Assembly: GCA_903904805.1 (NCBI GenBank)
Contig: CAIVDX010000625.1
Location: 1 to 10,089 of the forward strand
Reading direction: 5' to 3'
Origin: an uncultured Rhodospirillales bacterium
GTDB taxonomy: Bacteria; Pseudomonadota; Alphaproteobacteria; Acetobacterales; Acetobacteraceae
DNA length: 10,089 nucleotides
In this document: one piece after another, positions 1-7,018 of the stretch
How the letters are laid out: the number at the start of each line of letters is the position of its first letter
Numbering within the stretch: position 1 is the stretch's first letter
The notes under the pieces: generated by a model
The model's database searches: none
Told to the model about the DNA's origin: nothing
The model's input: only the letters and a program-made list of their open reading frames with translations
Made by a program: the position numbers and the translations under genes

Positions 1-608
1 CCGGCCTGGTCGCCGACGAGCAGGCCTTCTTCCTGCCCGAGGCCTCCGGCGGTCCGGTCCTCACCAAGGAGGAATATCTGAGCCACGTCGCCTCGTTCGG
101 CGAGGTCGCGGCCAAGCGCCTGCTGGCGCGCTACCCGCTCGACCAATATGCCAGCCCCTCACTGGCGGACATCGATCTGATGCAGGGCTACAAGGCCTGC
201 ACCGCGCGCATGCTCAACCGCGCCTGGGCCCGCTTCGTGCCGGTCTATGCCTACCAGTTCAACGACCGCTCGGCGCCCTCCTACCTCCCGGCCACCAGCT
301 ACCCGATGCGCGCCTACCACACCGCCGAACTGCAATATCTCTTCCTCGGCTTCCATGGCGGCCAGGGCACCCCGCACAAGCTCACCGCCGGCCAGAACAA
401 GCTCGCCACCCAGATGCAGATCTACTGGACCGAGTTCGCCCGCCACGGCGATCCCAATGGCCGCAGCGCCCACCAGAGCTACTGGCCGCGCTACTCGGCC
501 ACCGACGATGTGGTGCAGTCCTTCGAGGCCAATGTCGTCCGCCCGGTCGCCAACTACGGCCAGGCGAACAATTGCGACCTGTGGAACTCCATCATTGCCC
601 CGAAATGA
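1..608 (+). CDS. Type B carboxylesterase, C-terminal part (5' end outside window)
   Basis: The frame is open from base 3 to the TGA at 606-608, giving 201 residues, so the start and most of the protein lie upstream of the window. The sequence matches the C-terminal part of type B carboxylesterases (alpha/beta hydrolases, PF00135), which hydrolyse carboxylic esters with a Ser-Glu-His triad. The segment AYHTAELQYLF at about 312-344 carries the catalytic histidine (codon 318-320). It is followed by the family-typical FARHGDPNG and a YWPRY segment near the C-terminus. The nucleophile Ser and the Glu would be upstream and cannot be checked. Two cysteines (YKAC and NNCDLW) could form the disulfide common in secreted members; this is inference. 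The gene converges on the antiporter gene with only 10 bases between the stops and no clear terminator. Substrate is unknown. Confidence 0.9.
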   Translation, partial: GLVADEQAFFLPEASGGPVLTKEEYLSHVASFGEVAAKRLLARYPLDQYASPSLADIDLMQGYKACTARMLNRAWARFVPVYAYQFNDRSAPSYLPATSYPMRAYHTAELQYLFLGFHGGQGTPHKLTAGQNKLATQMQIYWTEFARHGDPNGRSAHQSYWPRYSATDDVVQSFEANVVRPVANYGQANNCDLWNSIIAPK

Positions 609-618
609 CCCGCCGGGC

Positions 619-1911
619 TCAGTGCGCGCCGGGCGCGGCCTCCGGGTCGATCGCGTGCGCCAGCAGCCGCCGCACCGCCCAGGGCATGGTCAGCCCCTGG
701 CCGATGATGGTGAACACCACCAGCCCGTAACACACCGCCAGCAGTGAGCCGCGATACGCGCTCGCCGGCAAGGACAACGCCAGTGCCACCGAGATGCCGC
801 CGCGCAGTCCGCCCCAGGTCAGCACGCCCACATTGCGCACCCGCGATGTCAGCCCGCGCGGCATCGCCCGCACCGACACCGCCATCAGCGGCCCGCCCAC
901 ACTCAACAGCCGCACCAGACAGGCCAGCGGGATCGCGCACAGGATGGCCAGGAAGATCGGCGTGTCCCGCTCGATCGCCAGCACCTCCAGCCCGATCAGC
1001 AGGAACAGCAGCGTGTTCAGGATCTCATCCACCAGCGACCAGAAGCCGATGATGTGCTCCCGTGCCTCCACGCTGATCGCCTCGGCGGTGGCGTTGTTGC
1101 CCACCAGCAGCCCGGCGATCACCACCGCGATCGGGCCGGACACCCCAAGCTCCTGCGCCAGCGTATAGGTGACGGTCGCGCAGGCCAGCGAAATCGTCAG
1201 CTCCAGGTTCTTGTCATCCGCCAGCCCGATGCCGCGATAGGCCAACACGCCGGCCAGCGCGCCGAGCACCACCCCGCCGCCGACCTCGCGGATGAACTCC
1301 ACCGCCACATGCCCCAGCCCGATCTCATGCACCTGCCCGGTCGCCACATCGAGGGCGAGCAGGAACACCACCACCGCGATGCCATCATTGAACAGGCTCT
1401 CGCCGGTGATCACGATCTGCAGCGGCTTCGGCAGCCCCACCTTCGCCAGCAGCGCCGACACCGCCACCGGATCGGTGGGCGCGAGCAGCGAGCCCAGCAC
1501 GAAGCACCAGGTCAGCGGCACATCGCTGCCGACCAGCGCGAACACCCCCCACATGCCCAGCGCCAGCAGCACCGTCGCGGTGAGCGTGCCGATCGAGGCG
1601 AGTGCCAGGATCGGCCATTTCTCCACCCGCATCATCGCCAGATCCACATGCAGGCTGCCGGCGAACAGCAGAAAGGCCAGCACGCTGTCGAGCAGCAGAT
1701 GCGACAGGTTCGCCGCATCCAGCACCGAGTTCGCATAGCCGGTCAGATCATAGTCGCCGATAAACGGGTCGATCAGCACCAGCAGCACCGAAAAGCCGAG
1801 CGCGACCACCATCACGCCGATGGTCGAGGGCAGCCGCAGCGTGTGGTGGTTGATCAGCCCGAAGATCGCCGCCAGCAGCAGCATCACCGAGGCAAAGGCG
1901 AAAGGCGTCAT
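619..1911 (-). CDS. CPA1-family Na+/H+ (cation:proton) antiporter
   Basis: This is a 430-residue inner-membrane protein of about 12 hydrophobic segments, typical of bacterial CPA1 (NhaP-like) antiporters that exchange Na+ or K+ for protons. Diagnostic motifs are present: TDPVAVSALL at residues 146-155, GESLFNDG at 170-177 with the Asn-Asp pair (N175, D176) of the ion-binding helix, and a late GGLRGGISVALAL segment with the conserved arginine. In the CPA superfamily an Asn-Asp pair goes with electroneutral exchange and Asp-Asp with electrogenic exchange, so electroneutral exchange is inferred. There is no long cytoplasmic C-terminal tail. The ATG at 1909-1911 is the first in-frame ATG; the upstream GGAG is about 12 bases away, so the ribosome site is weak. 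It is the last gene of the minus-strand run, 95 bases after the TPP enzyme. The transported cation cannot be assigned. Confidence 0.92.
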   Translation of the reverse strand: MTPFAFASVMLLLAAIFGLINHHTLRLPSTIGVMVVALGFSVLLVLIDPFIGDYDLTGYANSVLDAANLSHLLLDSVLAFLLFAGSLHVDLAMMRVEKWPILALASIGTLTATVLLALGMWGVFALVGSDVPLTWCFVLGSLLAPTDPVAVSALLAKVGLPKPLQIVITGESLFNDGIAVVVFLLALDVATGQVHEIGLGHVAVEFIREVGGGVVLGALAGVLAYRGIGLADDKNLELTISLACATVTYTLAQELGVSGPIAVVIAGLLVGNNATAEAISVEAREHIIGFWSLVDEILNTLLFLLIGLEVLAIERDTPIFLAILCAIPLACLVRLLSVGGPLMAVSVRAMPRGLTSRVRNVGVLTWGGLRGGISVALALSLPASAYRGSLLAVCYGLVVFTIIGQGLTMPWAVRRLLAHAIDPEAAPGAH

Positions 1912-2006
1912 GGTGCCGCACCGTCTCCGTGGTCGATAGGCGCGACTATGCCCGATTTCGCCAGCGATACCATGGCGCTGCCGTGACGTCGGCGCTCAGC
2001 CGCGGA

Positions 2007-3632
2007 TCACGCCTTGTCCTTCTTCAGCACCACCGCGTCATACTCGCGCGAGTTCAGCAGGGCCTCGACGATCACCGGTCCATCAGCGGCGAACGCACGC
2101 GCCAGATGTGCGCGGAACTCCACCGGATCGGACGCCGTCAGCACCGGCACGCCGAACACGCTCGATCCACCCAATCTGCTTGCGGCACGCACCACGGTGC
2201 CGTAGATTGGGTTTTCTTTCTTCTGCTGTTTGATGCGGATCAGCGCCAGATCATTGTCGGTGAACAGCACGATCACCATGCGCAGCCCCAGCCGCTGCGC
2301 GGTGACAAGTTCGCCCACCGTCATCAGAAATCCGCCATCACCCACCACCGTACAGACCGGCCGCTCCGGGCAGGTCAGTTTCGCCGCGATCGCCGCGGGA
2401 ATGCCGTAGCCCATGGTTGACCAGCCATTGGTCATGATCTGCATGCGCGGCCCTGGTGTCGGCCAGAGCTGGCCGATCAGATGGGTGTGCGCACCCACGT
2501 CGCAGGCCATGATGCCATCGTCGGGAAGGATCTCGCGCAGCACCGCCAACGCAGCCTTCGGCCCGAAGCCCTCATTGCCGGGTGCGAGCTTGGCGAACAT
2601 CGCCGCCCGGCGTGCCCGCATCGCCTCCATGTCCCAGTGATGGGTGGCAGCCGGGGCGGCCAGCAGCGCGGCGAGCGACGCGGCGATGTCGCCCACCGCG
2701 TCCACCGCGAGGTCGTAGCCCTTGATGTCCGCCGGCGCCACGTCCAGGCTCACCAGCCGTGCCCGCGGGGCGAGCCAGGCCTCGTAGTTGAACTCGACGG
2801 GATCGTAGCCCACCGCCACCACCAGATCCGCCTGCGCATGGGTCTGGCCCACCATGTCGCTCAGCGCGTGAAACAGCACGCCGGCGTAGCTCGGATGGTC
2901 CTCCGCCAGCATGCCCTTGGCCATCGGGGTGAGCACCACCGGGATATCGTGCCGCTCGGCGAGGGCCGCGATCTGGGCCGCCACACCCGCCTGCACCGCC
3001 CCAAGCCCGACCGCGATCAACGGCCGCTCCGCCGCAGCCAGCAGCGAGGCCGCGCGAGCCAGCAGCGCCGAATCCGCTCGCGGCAAAGGCTCAGGCGGAG
3101 CAAACTGCACGCTCTCCGGCCCGGCGGCCTCGGCGGACAGGCCAACCGGAAGCCCGACATGCACAGCGCCCGGCCGCTCCTGCATCGCGATCCGCGCCGC
3201 CTCGAACAACGTGGCGCGCACCGCCCCGGCGGTCAGCCGCGTGGTCGCCTTGGTGAGCGGCGCGAACAGCGCCTGGTGATCGATGCCCATCTGCGTGGTG
3301 CGCCCGCGCATCGGCGCCGGCATCTCGTCCGACAGCGCGATCATCGGCTGGCGATCCAGCTGCGCCGCCCCCACCCCGGTGGTCAGGTTGGTCGCGCCCG
3401 GCCCGAACGTGCCGAAACACACCCCCGGCACGCCCGACAGCGCCCCCGCCACTGCGGCCATCAGCGCCGCCCCGCCCTCATGCGTGGCCAGCACGAACTC
3501 GATGCCCTCGGCCTCGCGCAATGCCTCCATGTAATCGACCCAGCCGCCGGAGGGCACGCCGAAGACATGCTTGACGCCGATCTCCTTCAGCGCCTGAACG
3601 AGGGTGACCGCGACAGACTTATCGGTATTCAT
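2007..3632 (-). CDS. Thiamine-pyrophosphate-dependent acetolactate-synthase-like enzyme
   Basis: This 541-residue protein has the three-domain layout of the acetolactate synthase/pyruvate oxidase family: an N-terminal PYR domain (about 1-165), a central domain (about 185-325) and a C-terminal PP domain (about 365-525). The catalytic glutamate that activates thiamine is E52 in THEGGAAL, and FGPGATNL is typical of the PYR domain. The PP domain has GDG at 431-433 and, 26 residues on, TDND with N460, the likely Mg2+/TPP ligands. The ATG at 3630-3632 has AAGAAG 7 bases upstream; an in-frame TTG 33 bases further up is less likely. There is no adjacent ilvN-type regulatory subunit, so biosynthetic acetolactate synthase is doubtful; a 2-oxoacid decarboxylase or carboligase is equally possible. 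Family membership is secure, the reaction is not. It sits between the DUF2252 gene and the antiporter gene on the same strand. Confidence 0.88.
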   Translation of the reverse strand: MNTDKSVAVTLVQALKEIGVKHVFGVPSGGWVDYMEALREAEGIEFVLATHEGGAALMAAVAGALSGVPGVCFGTFGPGATNLTTGVGAAQLDRQPMIALSDEMPAPMRGRTTQMGIDHQALFAPLTKATTRLTAGAVRATLFEAARIAMQERPGAVHVGLPVGLSAEAAGPESVQFAPPEPLPRADSALLARAASLLAAAERPLIAVGLGAVQAGVAAQIAALAERHDIPVVLTPMAKGMLAEDHPSYAGVLFHALSDMVGQTHAQADLVVAVGYDPVEFNYEAWLAPRARLVSLDVAPADIKGYDLAVDAVGDIAASLAALLAAPAATHHWDMEAMRARRAAMFAKLAPGNEGFGPKAALAVLREILPDDGIMACDVGAHTHLIGQLWPTPGPRMQIMTNGWSTMGYGIPAAIAAKLTCPERPVCTVVGDGGFLMTVGELVTAQRLGLRMVIVLFTDNDLALIRIKQQKKENPIYGTVVRAASRLGGSSVFGVPVLTASDPVEFRAHLARAFAADGPVIVEALLNSREYDAVVLKKDKA

Positions 3633-3698
3633 CGGTTGACTTCTTTGCACGTCAGAGAAGCCCAACGTCTATGGGAATTGACCCGCCGAGACCAGTGC

Positions 3699-5033
3699 TC
3701 AGGTCACCCCAAGCCGCCGGTTCGGAATCAGGCCGGCCTCGAACGCCTGCTGGAACGTGGCGAAGTCGCGCGCATTCTGCCCCGCGTAGGCCACCGCGAA
3801 ATCGGCGATCGCGTCACAGAATTTCTCGCCCCCACCGAGATACCCGTCGATCACCGCCGCGTCGGACGACCGCGCATGCGCCCGCGCCAGCGTGCGCCCG
3901 CACAGCGCCGCGTAGAATGGCAAGGCCGCCCCCTCGATCGCCTCGCCGATCTTCGCCAGCCGCTGATCCTTCAACCGCCGCACGTAGAAATTCCGCCCCG
4001 TCGCATCGCGCATCCAGCCCAGGAACAGATCCGGCGCCGCCTGCATCAGCCGCTGGCCCATCACCACGCGCTGCCCCTGATTGTCATACGGGCTGGCCGG
4101 CCGAGACTGGGCGAGCGCGGACACCTCGGCCTGCTTGATCTGCAGCAGCAACGCAGCACCATCGGCGGTGGCCAGCAGGATGATCGCGCAGAGCGTGCCC
4201 ACGCTGCCGATGCCGACGATCTTGGTGGCGATATCGGCGATCGCATAGCGCGACAGCAGGATACGGCGGTCCTCCTCAAGACCATCGAGATACAGCGCGA
4301 ACGCCGCCGCGACGACATCCCGTTCCGCATCGGCCATCTTCAACACCCGCAGCCCATCGACTGCGATCTTTGGCTGCCTCGCGCTGACAAGATTAAGATG
4401 TTTGGCCTGGGCCTGGGTGAACGCGTCGAGCTGCGCCTGCTGCGCAGCGCGGACCGCATCGTCATCGATCCCCGCGACTTCATGGTCAAGCCGGATGCGG
4501 GAGTTCCACGCATCGACCGGGTTGAGCGCGGCGAGGCGCGTCATGTGATCAGCGTAGGCCCGCGCGGCGTGCCGGGCGAGCTTTCGCGCCGAGCCACCAT
4601 CGTGCCCGGCCAGCCCTCCCACCACCACCAGCGACGTCGCCAACCGCTTCAGATCCCACTCAAACGGCGCCCGCAGCGTCTCATCGAAATCATTCACGTC
4701 GAACAGCGCGCTGCCATCAGGCGATACCACCGCACCGAAATTCATCAGATGCGAATCCCCGCCCGCCTGCACGGTGATGGTGGTGCAGCCAGTCGCCCCA
4801 AGGTCGGCGGCCATCACGGTCGCCGCACCGCGCAGGAAAGTGGCGGGCGTCTGCGCCATGCGGCCGTTGCGCTCGCCGATCAGCCACGCAATGCGCGCGG
4901 CATCGCGCACGGTGAGCAGCGCCAGAGGATAGCGATGCGCCGGCGCCGACCACTCGGCATGGGCCTTGATCGGCACATCCTCGCGGATCGCCCGCCCCGC
5001 TGCGCGACGCTGCTCGATCGACTTCAACGACAT
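3699..5033 (-). CDS. DUF2252 (COG4320) family protein, function unknown
   Basis: The 444-residue product matches the DUF2252 family. It carries FLRGAA (66-71), a GGDSHLMNFG segment (91-100), FDVNDFDETL (111-120) and EWDLKRLATSLVV (125-137), all hallmarks of the family. The GDxHxxNFG segment followed by a DFDE segment resembles the catalytic loop and metal-binding motif of aminoglycoside-phosphotransferase/kinase-like proteins, so a phosphotransferase-like fold is a reasonable inference; the true substrate is unknown. No signal peptide or membrane segment is evident, so it is probably cytoplasmic. The ATG at 5031-5033 is chosen because GAGGGAG lies 7 bases upstream; a TTG start at 5120 would add 29 atypical residues and has no such site. 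It is probably the first gene of a run with the TPP enzyme (66-base gap) and the antiporter. Length is usual for the family. Confidence 0.88.
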   Translation of the reverse strand: MSLKSIEQRRAAGRAIREDVPIKAHAEWSAPAHRYPLALLTVRDAARIAWLIGERNGRMAQTPATFLRGAATVMAADLGATGCTTITVQAGGDSHLMNFGAVVSPDGSALFDVNDFDETLRAPFEWDLKRLATSLVVVGGLAGHDGGSARKLARHAARAYADHMTRLAALNPVDAWNSRIRLDHEVAGIDDDAVRAAQQAQLDAFTQAQAKHLNLVSARQPKIAVDGLRVLKMADAERDVVAAAFALYLDGLEEDRRILLSRYAIADIATKIVGIGSVGTLCAIILLATADGAALLLQIKQAEVSALAQSRPASPYDNQGQRVVMGQRLMQAAPDLFLGWMRDATGRNFYVRRLKDQRLAKIGEAIEGAALPFYAALCGRTLARAHARSSDAAVIDGYLGGGEKFCDAIADFAVAYAGQNARDFATFQQAFEAGLIPNRRLGVT

Positions 5034-5063
5034 TCCGACGCTCCCTCGTGGTGATTGGCCATG

Positions 5064-5092
5064 ATGATGGCACGAAGATCGGCCATTGTCAG
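5064..5092 (-). promoter_or_regulatory. Candidate sigma70-type promoter for the DUF2252 gene
   Basis: Read on the minus strand, CTGACA (5087-5092, five of six matches to TTGACA) is followed after exactly 17 bases by CATCAT (5064-5069, four of six matches to TATAAT). Transcription would start near 5057, leaving a leader of about 24 bases that contains the GAGGGAG ribosome site. This is consensus matching only; it would drive DUF2252 and perhaps the two downstream genes. Confidence 0.35.
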
Positions 5093-5124
5093 AACGGGAA
5101 AAGGTGGCGGCAAAATCCAATCTG

Positions 5125-5133
5125 TGCTATTGT
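5125..5133 (+). promoter_or_regulatory. Candidate extended -10 promoter giving a leaderless mRNA
   Basis: TGCTATTGT is an extended -10 element (TG, one base, then TATTGT, four of six matches to TATAAT). No good -35 box sits 16-18 bases upstream, which extended -10 promoters tolerate. The expected start point, 6-7 bases downstream, falls on or next to the A of the ATG at 5140. This fits the absence of a ribosome-binding site before that ATG. The evidence is positional and consensus-based only. Confidence 0.3.
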
Positions 5134-5139
5134 GTATCG

Positions 5140-5706
5140 ATGAACAGAAGTACTCACGCCCCCGCGGTTCCGCTGTCCCGCCAGATCACCTGGTGGGCGC
5201 TGGCTTTTCCACTGGTCATGCTGTTCGCACTGGCGACCCACAATGTCTATCTGCTGAACTGGATTCATGTTCTTGCGGGTGCTCTCTGGACCGGAGCAGA
5301 CCTGTTCATGGGCTTCATTCTCGGGCCAGTCATGCGCCGGCTGGACATGCAGGCCCGCACCGCCGTGATCGCCTGGCTGGTCCCGCGCACGTTGCTGTAT
5401 TTCCCTATGGTCTCCTTGACCGCGGGCACCGCCGGCTGGTTCCTGGCCACCTGGTTCGGCTTCACCTCACCAGACAATCCGGATTTTTATCTGGTCGTGT
5501 TATCAGTCACTCTGGTGGCGATCATGACGGTGATGGGCCTGGCCTTCCTGCTGCCCAATAGCCTGCGCATCTGGTTCGAACTGCAGAAGCCGAACCCCGA
5601 CCGCGAGCGCATCGTGCACATCAACCGCATCAATATCTGGCTCGCCGGTGCACAAGGTGTGCTGCAGATGGCGATCATCCTGGTGATGGCCGCCTACGTG
5701 GTCTGA
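5140..5706 (+). CDS. Small integral membrane protein, four predicted helices (function unknown)
   Basis: This 188-residue protein has hydrophobic segments at about 18-35 (merging into the next), 38-62, 84-106, 117-140 and 166-187, so it is an inner-membrane protein. The segment WIHVLAGALWTGADLFMGF (41-59) has a His-x3-Gly-x2-Trp-x-Gly pattern also seen in CopD-like, DUF2269-like and other small membrane families where the histidine may bind heme or metal; membership in any one is not certain. A second histidine lies in IVHINRINIW. The ATG at 5140 is preferred because the 18 residues added by a TTG at 5086 (cysteine-containing, polar) look non-coding. No Shine-Dalgarno sequence precedes the ATG; see the extended -10 element just upstream. 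It diverges from DUF2252 and converges with pobA, so it is probably transcribed alone. Confidence 0.75.
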   Translation: MNRSTHAPAVPLSRQITWWALAFPLVMLFALATHNVYLLNWIHVLAGALWTGADLFMGFILGPVMRRLDMQARTAVIAWLVPRTLLYFPMVSLTAGTAGWFLATWFGFTSPDNPDFYLVVLSVTLVAIMTVMGLAFLLPNSLRIWFELQKPNPDRERIVHINRINIWLAGAQGVLQMAIILVMAAYVV

Positions 5707-5709
5707 CCA

Positions 5710-5738
5710 CTGGCCGGATCGCCAACGCATACGGCCAG
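5710..5738. terminator. Hairpin between convergent genes, possible bidirectional terminator
   Basis: CTGGCCG at 5710-5716 pairs perfectly with CGGCCAG at 5732-5738, leaving a 15-base loop. It sits in the 41-base gap between the stops of the membrane protein gene and pobA, where a shared terminator would be expected. Neither side has a T run, so intrinsic termination would be weak; it could instead protect mRNA ends. Confidence 0.3.
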
Positions 5739-5747
5739 CAACCCGCG

Positions 5748-6920
5748 CTACTCCCCCAGCGGCGCTCCGGCATACATGCCGGCCATCGCGATCTCCGCGT
5801 TGCGATCCGACGTGACGAAGTCGAGCTCCGCCTCGCTGCGCCGCGCGTCGAACGCATTCTCGTCGACACCGTTATGCAACATCGATGTCATCCACCAGCT
5901 AAAATGCTGCGCCCGCCAGATGCGGCGCAGCGCATCGGTCGAGTAGCTGTCAAGCTTCGATGTATCGTTCCTTTTGTAGTATCCCTCGAAAGCCCTCGCG
6001 AGCAGCACCACATCGTTGGCCGCGAGATTGAGACCCTTCGCGCCAGTCGGCGGCACCAGATGCGCGGCGTCACCGGCGAGAAACAGCCGGCCATGCCGCA
6101 TCGGCTCGCACACAAAACTGCGCAGCCCGATCACATCCTTCTGGAAGATCGGCCCCTCGTTCAGGCGATAGCCATCCGCTCCTGCCACACAGCTTTGCAG
6201 GCGCTCCCAGATCCGCGCATCCGACCAGTCATTCGCGTTCTCCTGAGGGTCACACTGGAAATACATGCGCTGCACTGTCGCCGAGCGATGGCTGATCAGC
6301 GCGAAGCCGGTTGGGCTGCGTGCATACAGCACCGCATCATTGCTCGGCGGCGCGTTGCACAGGATGCCAAACCAGGCGAACGGATACACGCGCAGGAAAT
6401 GTTGCGCGTTCGGCAAGCTCTTACGGCCCACGCCCCACGAGCCGTCACAGCCGGCGACGAAGTCGCATTGCAGCTGCTGTGCAATCCCATCCTTGTCGGT
6501 GAAGCTGATCGAGGGGCTGGTGCTGTCGATGTCGTGGATCGCGGTGTCGCTCACCTCGAAGCGGATATCCGCCCCCGTCGCCAGCCGCGCGGCAATCAGA
6601 TCGATCAGCACCTCGTGCTGCGGGTAGACGGTGATCGAGCGGCCGGTGAGGCCCTGCATGTCGACCCGGTGCGTACGGCCACGCCAGCGCAGGTCGAAGC
6701 CATGGTGATGCGCGCCGACCTTGCGCGCCCGCTCGCCGACGCCGATCTGGTCCAGTAGGTCAGTGGTGCCCTGCTCCAGCACGCCGGCGCGGATGGTCTG
6801 CTGGATCGCCGCACGTGAGCGGTTCTCGACGATGACGCTGTCGATGCCCTGTAGATACAGCATGTGCGAGAGCAGCAAGCCGGCCGGGCCTGCGCCGATG
6901 ATGCCTACCTGGGTGCGCAT
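5748..6920 (-). CDS. pobA: 4-hydroxybenzoate 3-monooxygenase (p-hydroxybenzoate hydroxylase)
   Basis: PobA is a cytoplasmic FAD monooxygenase that uses NAD(P)H and O2 to turn 4-hydroxybenzoate into protocatechuate. The protein is 390 residues (the Pseudomonas enzyme has 394). It shows the FAD motif GIIGAGPAGL (6-15), R44 in IRAGVLEQG, the CDGSWG motif (158-163) and GDAAHLVPPTGAKGLNLA (283-300). By alignment from memory to the P. fluorescens enzyme, the substrate-site residues are all kept: Y199, S210, R212, Y220, P291 and Y383 (equivalents of Y201, S212, R214, Y222, P293, Y385). The cofactor-specificity helix differs (N33, R34, A38). The ATG at 6918-6920 has AGAAGGA about 8 bases upstream; an upstream frame extension of 32 residues is rejected. 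A marR gene diverges from it across a palindrome. No pca genes are in the window. Confidence 0.95.
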   Translation of the reverse strand: MRTQVGIIGAGPAGLLLSHMLYLQGIDSVIVENRSRAAIQQTIRAGVLEQGTTDLLDQIGVGERARKVGAHHHGFDLRWRGRTHRVDMQGLTGRSITVYPQHEVLIDLIAARLATGADIRFEVSDTAIHDIDSTSPSISFTDKDGIAQQLQCDFVAGCDGSWGVGRKSLPNAQHFLRVYPFAWFGILCNAPPSNDAVLYARSPTGFALISHRSATVQRMYFQCDPQENANDWSDARIWERLQSCVAGADGYRLNEGPIFQKDVIGLRSFVCEPMRHGRLFLAGDAAHLVPPTGAKGLNLAANDVVLLARAFEGYYKRNDTSKLDSYSTDALRRIWRAQHFSWWMTSMLHNGVDENAFDARRSEAELDFVTSDRNAEIAMAGMYAGAPLGE

Positions 6921-6941
6921 GGTCGTTTCCTTCTCTTTGTC

Positions 6942-6955
6942 AGTTATTAATAACT
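6942..6955. promoter_or_regulatory. Perfect 14-bp palindrome, candidate MarR operator
   Basis: AGTTATTAATAACT is a perfect inverted repeat in the 98-base gap between pobA and the divergent marR gene, starting 21 bases before the pobA ATG. It is the only strongly AT-rich piece of the gap, so it probably overlaps a core promoter. AT-rich palindromes of this size in a marR divergent region are the usual sites for dimeric MarR proteins, which often repress both neighbours. Binding is inferred. Confidence 0.55.
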
Positions 6956-7018
6956 TAGCCGCCCGCTCTTCACGCCGCGCGCCAATGGATGCATAGCTGT
7001 CCTCGGGGAGACACAAAC

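Noticed and set aside
609..618. Terminator between the convergent esterase and antiporter genes
   Set aside because: The gap is only 10 bases and I see only two direct copies of CGCCGGGC (611-618 and 627-634), not a convincing hairpin.
1054..1986. 310-codon open frame on the + strand
   Set aside because: Antisense to the antiporter gene; low-complexity His/Gln/Arg-rich product with no family features.
3636..3656. CTTCT/AGAAG inverted repeat over the ribosome site of the TPP enzyme gene
   Set aside because: A five-base-pair stem with an 11-base loop is too weak to claim translational control.
2481..5054. Very long open frame (857 codons) on the + strand
   Set aside because: It lies antisense across two well-supported genes and the gap between them. 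Its product is rich in Arg, His and Gln with no recognisable domain, as expected from the complement of GC-rich coding DNA.
5874..6758. 294-codon open frame on the + strand
   Set aside because: Antisense to pobA, whose protein is unmistakable; the frame is a codon-bias shadow.
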